DNA of 64,000 bases, taken from Macrolepiota albuminosa. Taxonomy: Eukaryota > Basidiomycota > Agaricomycetes > Agaricales > Agaricaceae. Made by a program: the position numbers and the translations under genes. How positions within the stretch are numbered: position 1 is the stretch's first letter; every line of letters starts with the position of its first letter. Below the pieces are notes generated by a model, which saw only the letters and a list, made by a program, of their open reading frames with translations, ran no database searches and was not told where the DNA came from. This document shows, one piece after another, positions 54,983 through 64,000 of this stretch. Where the stretch lies: contig JAMWFC010000113.1 in assembly GCA_027475525.1 (NCBI GenBank), positions 1,352,001-1,416,000 on the forward strand. The letters run 5' to 3'.

Positions 54983-57900
54983 AATTTGTTTAGTTAGAAG
55001 GTTATTTTGTACATGGAAATAGTGTCCTAACTCCTGCAGTATGTAAGGGTATGCTACTTACAGACACTCCGGTAAGTACTCCAGCCTGATGCTTTTTCAG
55101 GCATGCCAGTTACACCTCATAGCCACTTTACTATAATTTGATCCTACTTGAGCTCTTCATCAGAGTTCATACTACTTTGCATATGTAATCCCTTCCTATT
55201 TGCCACTAACATGCCATCCCAATGATTGGACCCATCTACTTTCATCAATGCTTGCTGACAATACAGCCAGGGCTCTATGACTTTAACCCCACCACACTTA
55301 GAGGCTATCTTTAGCTGAGTCTCCACCTCCTCCATGGAGGCCATAGAAGAGCCAGCATGCTAGGAGATTCTGCAGTCTGTATGAGACCTAAGAATCCCAA
55401 CTAACTTTTACCAAATCTCAACTAACAGTGTCACACAGTACTTCAGCAACCAGGTGGACAACCACTTAAGGTCTGGACTGCTTTGTCACCTAACTTTACC
55501 CCTACCCAGACTATGGCTTGCTTAGTCAGCAAAATACAGTTTTCCCTCTCCCAAATCCTTCTTTTTCTCTGATTGAACACAAGCATGGTAGTCACATTGA
55601 TTCATTAAGTCACATGCAAATTGGTCTTCCATATAATGCAGGAAAACCCTGGATTTTGAAAGTTAGAAAAGCAAACTCCAGCTTATGTAAGCTGTCTATA
55701 TATGGTGTTTAAGAGGCCACACTTGTCTGAATGATAGCTAAACAACCAGAGCACCTCAGAGGCTGAAAGTAGTACTAATAGATAGAGTTGAAAGAATAGA
55801 AGCAGTAAAGTGAAAGAATGAAAGAAGAAATAAGGAGTCTCCTGACAATAACAAAAAAGGTAAAAAAAATCTCTAAACCAAAAGACAAAAAAGACAGCAT
55901 GAAGCAAAGCAGAAAATAAAATCAAAAACAGAACAACTTCAAAACTCTATCTATAAATTTGCCAAACTTAACTCTACAGCATAGAGAAAACTACAAAAAG
56001 TCTAATTACAATGAAATGTACATTTACAAATATGACTACAAACTCTTTTCTAAAGAAAACACATATTCTCTATCTCCTAAGTGCTACAAAAGCCCTAAAA
56101 CATGTATCTGATAACATGAAAAACTTTTCCCCTCAAGAAATTCCTTTCTAGAGTGTTACTGTTACAAATGCTTCTATTCTCAGATTAAAAAAAGCTTTGA
56201 AGACATAACAACTAACATTGAGATAGATAATATTCTAAGATGGACCAGCAAAGATGTGATAAAAGAATGAATGTGAAAGGCACAAAAAAATGTAGGAAAA
56301 ACTTTTACAAGCCTATATAGATGCATAAAATGCACCAAGACAGTAATAAGCCTATAGCTGAGCTAAGTACACCAATTCTATAGTGTGACACATTTGCAAA
56401 GTCACAAGCACAAGTTACAGAAATAGCACACATATTAGCACACAGAATATAATAAGCCACAGGAGTAGCATGTGTCCTGTCAAATGAGAACTATTAGCCA
56501 CATACAGCAACAGGCTTTTTACATCCCAGATAACTACTGCACATGATCCACCAATGAGTCAGAGGAGGTAACGAGTCATTTGCATTTTTCTCCTCTTAAT
56601 ACAGTGTCTCTTCTTCTTCTGAGTATTGAATAGCAATATATTATGTATTCTCTGAAGTATCTTGCACATTTCAAGGTGCAAGTGGCATAAATGCCAAAGT
56701 TTTGCTCTACGGACATTTTGATGCCTGAGTGATTTATGATGTGCTCACCATGATTCAGACATAATTCTATGCACAGTTTGCTCTACACCTGCTTGGTCAG
56801 GCAAGAACCATGATCCAGTTAATAAAAGCAATCTCATCCCCTCCTCAGCAAATTTTGAGGTCCCCTGAACCACCGTCATGTCCTCAGGAGAAGGCACCAG
56901 TGCTGTGTAATATCATATCATGATATCTACTGTATTGTAACCAGGACCATGTAATGGAGCTCCACAGCCTATAAGATTATCCTAAGAGCTTAATTACATC
57001 TTAAACATCTTATTTCGTGTCTGATATGATTTTTATGAATTTTATTTTAAGCCTCAAACCTAACTGACATCTGATATATAAAATCTCCATAGTCTACTAC
57101 ATATCTTGAATAGACAATCTTCACTGCCTTCTTGGTGCTATGGGACCTGAAAATGTCTTGCGGCTAATCTTGACAAAACATCAGCAATTGCTGATGGAAA
57201 CATGCCTGGTTGGAATCTCAAGACAATTGACCCCCAGTTGCGACCAAATGTGCAGATATGAGCGCATCGAGCTGGTGTCCAGGAGAAATTACATCACCTG
57301 AAGCACTCCTTGGCATTCTCCAACATTGACTCATTTCTCACTCAAAGACGGTTTTTGTCGAAAAATATTCATAGCACAACTAATACACATTGTAAAATTA
57401 ATGAATCCTAGACTTGCAACAATAAATGAGTTATCTAACAGACTGTATACTCAGTTTTGTGCAAAGTGGACAGAAAAATGTGTGGAAAGACAGTTTTGTT
57501 CAAATGACCCGTTAGTGGGTCATGTGCAGTAGTGCTTGATAAAATGATGGAAGATAGATAGCATCAATCAATGAATGCTTCTTCTTCTAATCAGCTGACA
57601 TGCTTATAACCTTCAAAAGATGAAGTTTTTCTGTAACAAACAGCTTGGCATTTTATCTTGGCATCTGATATAGCTTGGCACTATCTCCAGACTTGATTAG
57701 ATAGCAAGCTGATGAAACTTAATTCAGTGTATGTAAATAAATCATGCATGCAAAATGGCAATGAAGATGTGGAGGCAGGCAGTAAAATATGATTTGGCAA
57801 TGATGACACCAGAAATGAGAGTCTCTGGATTGGCACAATCAAACCAAATAGGCAAAATATATTCCATTAAAAGACAGCTGGAACTGAGAGAAGGCATCTT

Positions 57901-58399
57901 TTACTTAAAAAGCAATTCAAAATACATGATTGAAGGTCTAACTAAGAACATTACAAAATGGGATGATATAGAGTAGCTCATGCTTACATAGTATCTACAG
58001 AGTGAACAACTAAGGCAGAGCTACACACTCAGTATGTGACTGTAAAAATTCAATGAAGCACATACTTCTCCACTGCAGAGCACCAGATCAACAACAAACC
58101 TGGGAAATGATCAGTACTTAGTCAAACATGCAAAGAATTGAATGCATATAGGAGCTTCCATGAGCATGCACAAGCACCATATATCAGGAAGTTAGATCAC
58201 GAGTGCTCAATGTACACTGTTGGTTTCCTAAGGCTTGTTCACTTCAGTAGAAGATTTGAAAATTACCTTGAATTACAGGGAAGCTTTATTGGGAAGGAGA
58301 TGAAGAGTTATCGTGTCAACATTGAATGTTGAACAGAAAGCGAAGGTATTTGGTACTGACGTCAGCACTGCACGACTTCATATGCGCCATATCACGTCA

Positions 58400-60794
58400 A
58401 TGCTTCCTGCGTTTCTGTTCGTCTGTGCACTTCCTCTACCCATTGCTGGTCTATGGAATAGAAAGACTGCATCCTCGCAAAAAAGTAACGACAGATTATA
58501 TAACAATTAGACGTTCGCTGATTCCTGGCATCTCAAATGCAGCGCTTGCGCCAGAAGAGATAAGTATCCTTTTGCGGGCTCAAGGTCGACTACCTTTTTT
58601 CCAGGTTCTTGGTGAATTAAAACGTTTTAGCAGACTCTTTGGATGAATATACTCGTAAACCGGATTGCTTTCGAAAAGCTGCTGCATCCATCCAATCCCA
58701 CTGCGCAGAACTTGACATGAATGAGAGCGAACGTGTTAATGGTGAGTTTTTCGGCCTCCCTGTTGAATTCTGTCCTCATTCTCGGACAAGCTGCTATTAC
58801 AATGACACTCTGTGAACTGGCGACAGCCACCCATCATTCCGTTCCTCTGGAATGCGTCCCGTTCATCGCTGAATCCCAGTTGCAACATCTGTCCTCTGAT
58901 GTGATACGCCTGCAAGGAGATTGTGTGGAGTAAGAAAACCATGTCAAAACTTTTCATCAGTCCTTGACCAGTGCTAGCGCCCTCTCTCGGAGCGCCCAGT
59001 TTTGGTCAAGCTACTCGGGGTATCTGCGTGAAACTCGTATGTGCTCCCTGTTAATCTTTTTCTTAGCTCATCAGGTGCTATAGCACAGCTTTGCTTCGCA
59101 TTTCGACGCTGGGATGATATTGGTCCATCTCACTCACTATCATCTTGATGAGATGATCAAACGATGTAAATCTAGATATGGCGCGTGATTTATACAGAAA
59201 CGTTACTCTTAATCAAGCTACTCTTCTGCAATACATAATATCGCGAGAAGAGATGAATCAACTCAGCATGAATTCTTTGGAAAGCCGCCTTGATGTATGT
59301 GTAATTCGTCATGAAGGCTTCGTTGTAACACTCACTCACTTCAGGACCTGAATGACGTTGTATCTCACATCCGCACCGCCTCCAACGATATCAATTCCAG
59401 TGTCGGCCATTGGGAGTTATGGTTCAATACTCAACTTGATCATGTTGTTGCCTTCAATTTCCATCGACAAGTGAATGTGTGCTGAGCGAAATACCCAGAC
59501 ATTAGGTATGTTCAGGGAAGCAGTGTCTCTTCTTCAAAAAGAACAAGAACAACATTCTCTCCGTTTCTTGGAGCAGGTATTTTCCTTTATCTCGAGTCTC
59601 AACAGTTCCAATCGTTGGTTAGACGTCGATATCACTTCAAGAGTTGTATCACCGAGTATGTTCACCGATTATTGTCATCGTGGTTCATCTAAGACTCCTA
59701 GCGTGCCGATGAATTTCGTACCTTGACTTATCTTATGGAATCAGCGCTACTTAAACATGTCGACAAGATGTTCACTGAGTTCAGTGTTCAATCACAAGCC
59801 TCATTTGACATCACTGTAGATTTTCGTTTTAGTTTTTTTTCTCCGTTGTCTGACGCGCCTTTTTAAACTAGAACCAAGTTCAACATCACTGGGATTTGCT
59901 GGGTCACGGATTGAACAGTATGACGCAGGCACGTTCCTGTACGACTATTTGAGACAGCAGGCATGATGAACACACCACAGTCTGTTGTCAAATTATCTGC
60001 GATATGTTCCGAGCTTGCGCATGCATTAGAAGCTTCTATTCGTCAAGCTGAACTTCTCAACCAAACGCAAGCTGAGGCCTTTATATCTGCGACCGATCTC
60101 GTTGGTACGATCTCAAATTTGACTTTGACGACCCACGAGGAATTGGAGAAGGTTGTCAATGCATCTTCCGTCTTGATTCAGCAAAATGCACATCTGTTTA
60201 CCGACTTCTCTGCCTTCCCCTGGTCATATCACGGACTTTTAAAACTCTTAGGATACATCATCCATGGTTAAATTTTCAGGTCATGACTAACAACGCTTAT
60301 TGCTGATTTGGTTCACAAGTTGATTTAGAATCGTTAGGACACCTTGTTCATGTACCTCTATCATCAGCCATCTGTCTTCTCGGTTTGTTGTGTCGTGCTT
60401 TGTTCTCTGGAGTTTTGGTGAGCCACCGAATGTATACGAATGTTACTCATTGAGCTTCAGACATTGGTTTTTTTTTGCTTGCAAAAATGCTTTACTCAAA
60501 ACTGCAACACTACGAAACCGCCGTATGTTACGACGGATTGAGAATCTCAATGTTTCTGAACTCACTGACTCAATAAGCATTTTTTTTACTTTAGAAATGT
60601 CAAGTCCACATCAACAGTCCAACCAAAACAAAAGTGTCAATTTTCGTCTAGCCTTGACGTGGATCCTCGTCTTCGGCGTCATGTCGTGTCACGTGTCTCA
60701 CGAATTCCAGAACGACTTTATCGGCCGTCTTTTTTGTAACCTGTATCATTGTCAAAAATTGATGGTTCATTTCAAACTTTGTATTCTAGAGTAA
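58400..60794 (+). CDS. Kar5/Tht1-like nuclear fusion protein
   Basis: The first exons are clear and in phase: 58400-58484, 58543-58563, 58634-58741, 58791-58929, 58972-59036, 59084-59122, 59176-59294, 59345 to about 59470. They encode a signal peptide (MLPAFLFVCALPLPIAG), a Cys-containing lumenal region (RKPDCFRKAAASIQSHCAEL, VPLECVPF) and the stretch SAQFWSSYSGYLRETPQLCF then AFRRWDDIDMARDLY, which I associate with fungal Kar5-type proteins needed for nuclear membrane fusion during karyogamy. Later helical segments (59475-59570 and 59963-60268, with LTTHEELEKVVNASS) fit its coiled coils, and hydrophobic stretches near 60650-60690 could be the membrane anchor. Splicing after 59470 is unresolved, so the end coordinate is approximate. 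Family assignment is moderate. Confidence 0.55.
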
Positions 60795-60935
60795 ACATAG
60801 TATCTGTTAATGTCAATTCATGGTTGTTAATCTGAGATCATCCTTTAACAAGTACCTTGCTAGTGATATGTATATTTCCCACCCTTTTCCAGGGCCTGGT
60901 AAATGAGCTCAATCAAAAGTAGACTCAGGATGGTC

Positions 60936-61924
60936 TCATAGGCTCACTAGTTTATAAGCCGGCCTAATAAAAGGGGTAAAGTGCATCAGTAAAGCAAAGA
61001 GATGGACAAATGTCTGCTATACCGATCGTGCACTTTTCTGACATATTCCATTATTTTTGGCGTAGCGAGGTTTGGATATACGGCAACGACAACTTCCAAT
61101 GGGAATGCCATCAGGAAATCAGCGGCCTGATATAAGAGAGGCTTTAAAGCCGAGCTCCATACTAAAGGAATTTGAAGCATACGGTTGGCTCATCTCCACC
61201 AGCGAACCAACCCGTCGGAGTACGGTTCAGGTGATCTTCGATCTTTGGGAAGATTAGGTGTCTGGTAGATAGGTAGATCATTCTCTCACCATTGTGAAGT
61301 GCTTTTCAAATGCAGGCAATAGATATTGCCGAGAGAAACCGCGGAATATAAGATATGCGAAAGGTCGTATGAAAAAGGGAGTATTAGTGAGAATAATGTC
61401 GTTTATGAGCTTGGAGACAAGAATTGGCATGAGAGACCCTTCCGCATAGTGTGTATCTATAGTACGTTGAGAAAAAAGAAGATATGCAGGAGAAAGAGAT
61501 ACCACGAACAGAACAAATTATCAATGTATCCTTGGCCGGAAGCTGGTGCTTGGAATTTGCCGTTGCCGTATCGCGAAATTAGATACTCTTATATAGGCTG
61601 AGGTTAGCGGGAAACGACCACTGCCAAACGCCAACGCCGTTCGCAACCGAACCCACATACCGATAATAGCGCCACTCTCTGCCAGTGTGATAGTGTCATC
61701 TGTAATGACCGGTGACTTTCCTAGAGGATGAATAGCTAGAAGCTCGGGAGGAGCAAGTTGACTGGCAGCGTCGCGCTGATAGTGCTTAATTTCATATGGC
61801 AAGGCAAGTTCCTCCTAGATGGCATCGAGGGTAGTTAAGCTCTATAGACTTTGTCTGCATTGCTCACCAACAACCAAAGAATCCTTTGAGAGCGGGAGTT
61901 GTTCAGATGATGAACGGTTATCAT
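60936..61924 (-). CDS. Glutathione S-transferase
   Basis: Seven exons (61924-61868, 61814-61661, 61587-61510, 61456-61290, 61242-61183, 61126-61023, 60963-60936) join in phase to 215 residues, the normal GST size. The thioredoxin-like N-terminal domain has VHHLNNSRSQRILWLLEEL, LPYEIKHYQRDA, HPLGKSPVITDD and the glutathione-binding ESGAII. The helical C-terminal domain has THYAEGSLMPILVSKL, the N-capping stretch TGWFAGGDEPTAADFLMAFP, and a terminal HDRPAYKLV. It resembles the fungal GTT1-type subgroup. Some members of that group carry hydrophobic C-termini. This one ends shortly after the last helix. No targeting signal is visible. Confidence 0.85.
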
Positions 61925-62079
61925 ATGCAATTCAAGGGATTTGTGTCAAAATCTCAGGCTATTTATGTTGTTCTCGCATGGGCATGTGGCCCGAAGTAAA
62001 TTTCACTGCGCCAGACATGCGATCAACCATAAAGACACCATTGTAACTGGTCCGTAGTGAGATACTTGTTTTATCGAGT
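61925..62079. other. Promoter region / 5' end of MET2-like pseudogene
   Basis: Short spacer upstream of the GST start. The N-terminal codons of the degraded homoserine acetyltransferase could lie here, but they cannot be recognised. Confidence 0.3.
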
Positions 62080-63165
62080 GGCATGCGTGAGAAATTACAC
62101 ATTAATTCGGGCTTTACCGGTACCGCTGGAGGAAATGCTTCTTTTGATCCACGCTTCTTCAAGCTTCATTTCTTATGCGAATGTACTCGGATCATCTTAT
62201 GGCTCTGCTTCGACAGCCACTCTGATCCCAGACACCCTAAGGCCCTGAATTTCCTCGCACGACCGTTAGAAATGACGTTCGGTATTAAGTGACTTTACGA
62301 TCAATGCCTAATGTAGGTTACTGTAATCGGTAACAGGGTTCACAAGCTTGTCCTTCATCATCTTGGCGTCAAATCTGTAGCAGAGGCCATTGGTGGGTCT
62401 ATGGGTGGTATGGCCTCTCCGTAGCCCACCAGGGTACATCCGTCACGTTATCCCGTTGGCGACATCCGCAACGTCATTCTGCCTCGTGTGTATGAGTGGG
62501 GGGAAGTTCAACTCCAGAGTACCTCTAGCGATTCCGACTATCAGAGTGGGTTTTAGACCAGGCAACTTGCTTCGGGGCTAGCTGCTGCCAGAATGAGTGC
62601 ACTCGCTCTTGCGACTCCTTTGAGAGTCGCTTCGGACGAACACCACAATTGGACCGTGCAGATCCACATCCAAATGCAGAATGGTCTTTCAAACCAACCT
62701 TTTGTGATTCAAAGCGATGATCATCGTTATGATTCGCAAAGGAGCCATTCTTCTCCGCCGTTAAGGAATCTTCCGCACAGACCACCGATCGCTCAATTAT
62801 GTCTCCGCTATCAAGGAACAAGTTTACCGCACGCTTTGATGCGAACTGCTACATACATCGCACGCAAGATGGACACTCGTGATATCGCTCGTGGGCGGGG
62901 TCGCAAGCACTACCACAAATACTTACGACTCTTCTTCATGCGTTGGTTTTGCATTGCCACAGACGGGCTATTCACGACGACGAAGCAACTGGAGCTTGCT
63001 AGGCATATACCAGATGCCAAGTTTGTGGGTCATACCTTCTCCCGATGGCCATGATGGCTTTTTGTTAGAGTTTGGCAGATCAACACACATGTGCGGCATT
63101 TTATGAAAAGGGAATTCCCGAAGATCTACGAGAAGGAGGTCGAGGAGCCTATGGAAGATGAATAA
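62080..63165 (+). pseudogene. Homoserine O-acetyltransferase-like pseudogene
   Basis: Family landmarks appear in order but in changing frames: ANVLGSSYGSAS, PEFPRTTVRNDVRY, VHKLVLHHLGVKSVAEAIGG with SMGGM (nucleophile elbow of the alpha/beta hydrolase), YIRHVIPLATSA, EWGEVQLQ, DYQSGF-stop-TRQLASG, LAAARMSAL, DSFESRFGR, IATDGLFTTTKQLELARHIP, PSPDGHDGFLLEF and a C-terminal INTHVRHFMKREFPK. At least four frame changes and one in-frame TAG interrupt it, and the introns expected of this genome do not explain them. The intact enzyme acetylates homoserine on the way to methionine. A poorly assembled functional gene is the alternative. Confidence 0.65.
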
Positions 63166-63513
63166 GAAGACAAGCATGTTTGGAGAGGCGGAGATGGATA
63201 TCACCAGGTGGTAAACATGATTGGTCGCACTAGGGATTTTGCAAGGCTATTATATCTTCATGTATGGTAAATAGATCTGTATTGGGGTGAGACGAAATTG
63301 GCACAAGGATTTATGAATGAACAGTGTACATGGTACAAATACTCGGTTGAGACAGATCAATGCACGTGCCAAATTTAGGAAATCAAGTCATGATAGCTGC
63401 GATATGGCCTCTCAAGACTTGGCCGGAACCGCTGGACGTTCTTTGCTTACTTTCACACGCTTCTCTCCATTGTCCGTTCGTGTTCGATAGAACGCAGATC
63501 TTCTTCTGCCAAT
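63166..63513. other. Intergenic
   Basis: 348 bp, no supported feature apart from the promoter region of the next gene. Confidence 0.4.
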
Positions 63514-64000
63514 ATGACTGCTACACCAAAAGCGGTTCCTCCTGGTCGGCAGATGAGACAAAATGTCTCTCGACTTCGCTCGTCTCAACCGAAGTCTTCA
63601 GCAGCTCACAAGACACCTGCTGCTGATGCTAAGCCCGAGCCAGATAGCAAAGAGGCTCCACCTTGCCCTGTCCTCACTGCTTCCAAGACTACCGTATGTT
63701 TTCATGTGCATCCAAATTGTCTTCGAGTCACGTTAAACTTGTAGAGTCCGGAAAAGAAACCGCGGCAGAATTTATCTGGGCGTAAGCACAAGAAGGGTGC
63801 ACCATTGACGGAGGAGAAGCTATCTTCTCAACCGGCGACTACCAAGGTAGGGAATCTGGTTTCGTGCAATCTGGTTTCACTTAGACGCCGTTCAGCGAGC
63901 CGTAACATACTGTTATGTGGATCGCTTCAACAAGTTTCGATCCTTTTCTCTTGTCATATCTGATTCATCTCTCGTTCTCTCGGAAAGCCGTCATGGTTGA
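63514..64000 (+). CDS. 5' end of unidentified gene (runs off the window)
   Basis: Exon 1 63514-63693, then a 51-bp intron (GTATGT...TTGTAG), exon 2 63745-63846, then a further donor GTAGGG. The visible 94 residues are rich in Ser, Lys, Pro and Ala with basic clusters (PPGRQMRQNVSRLRSS, GRKHKKGAP), so it looks like a disordered N-terminal tail of a nuclear or nucleic-acid-binding protein. No domain is recognisable in the portion seen. Confidence 0.5.

Larger units (their letters stand above)
51762..58399. other. AT-rich repeat-derived region, no supported gene
   Basis: 6.6 kb with strong A/T bias, especially 53.1-55.0 kb, and only short open frames. It includes the inverted partner of the 34160-34450 repeat (52010-52300), a 77-bp duplication, and a GAT-type microsatellite (54957-54982). 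Weak protein-like stretches (for example 55344-55144 on the minus strand, 57755-57976) suggest eroded transposons of unknown type. Confidence 0.5.

Overview
The window looks like a nuclear contig from an agaricomycete-type (basidiomycete) fungus. Genes are densely spaced, are cut by many 45-60 bp GT-AG introns, include several divergent pairs with very short intergenic spacers, and encode products typical of that group. No rRNA, tRNA, CRISPR or bacterial-type features were recognised.

Layout. 1-7.7 kb is a repeat block dominated by one Ngaro-type (tyrosine-recombinase) retrotransposon at 1016-7314, split by introns and damaged by three in-frame TGA codons. 8.3-32.7 kb is the gene-rich part: a predicted Cys/His protease-like coiled-coil protein, an aldehyde dehydrogenase, the bc1 assembly chaperone Cbp3, an EF-hand-like acidic protein, a small secreted basic protein, histidinol-phosphate aminotransferase, Cia1 (cytosolic Fe-S assembly), serine hydroxymethyltransferase, Rcf1, Mis12 (kinetochore), an Alba-like protein, Apc2 (anaphase-promoting complex), S-adenosylhomocysteine hydrolase, and a conserved protein of unknown function. 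33-52 kb is a nest of LTR retrotransposons: copia A (young), copia B (old) and copia C (old, interrupted by a hAT-type MITE), plus a dispersed LTR-like family D. 52-58 kb is AT-rich with no supported gene. 58.4-64 kb holds a Kar5-like karyogamy gene, a glutathione S-transferase, a decayed homoserine O-acetyltransferase pseudogene and the 5' end of an unidentified gene.

Links between genes. SHMT and SAH hydrolase are one-carbon/methyl-cycle enzymes, and the MET2-like pseudogene belongs to methionine synthesis. Cbp3 and Rcf1 act on respiratory complexes. Mis12 and Apc2 act in chromosome segregation. The arrangement looks like ordinary housekeeping linkage, not a pathway cluster.

Main discoveries. 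(1) Copia A and copia B are each cut in half and point in opposite directions in a way that one ~10.3 kb inversion (about 40914-51270) explains exactly: undoing it rejoins both elements, and B's 5-bp target duplication falls into place. (2) Seven exact tandem duplications in unrelated sequences all have a period of exactly 77 bp, which points to un-trimmed k=77 contig overlaps in the assembly. One of them falsely breaks APC2. (3) The SHMT gene has an in-frame upstream ATG in weak context that adds a mitochondrial-type presequence, followed by a strong-context ATG, a layout suited to dual targeting. (4) The LTRs of A and B share a hairpin-spacer-module-hairpin-module design although the modules differ in sequence.
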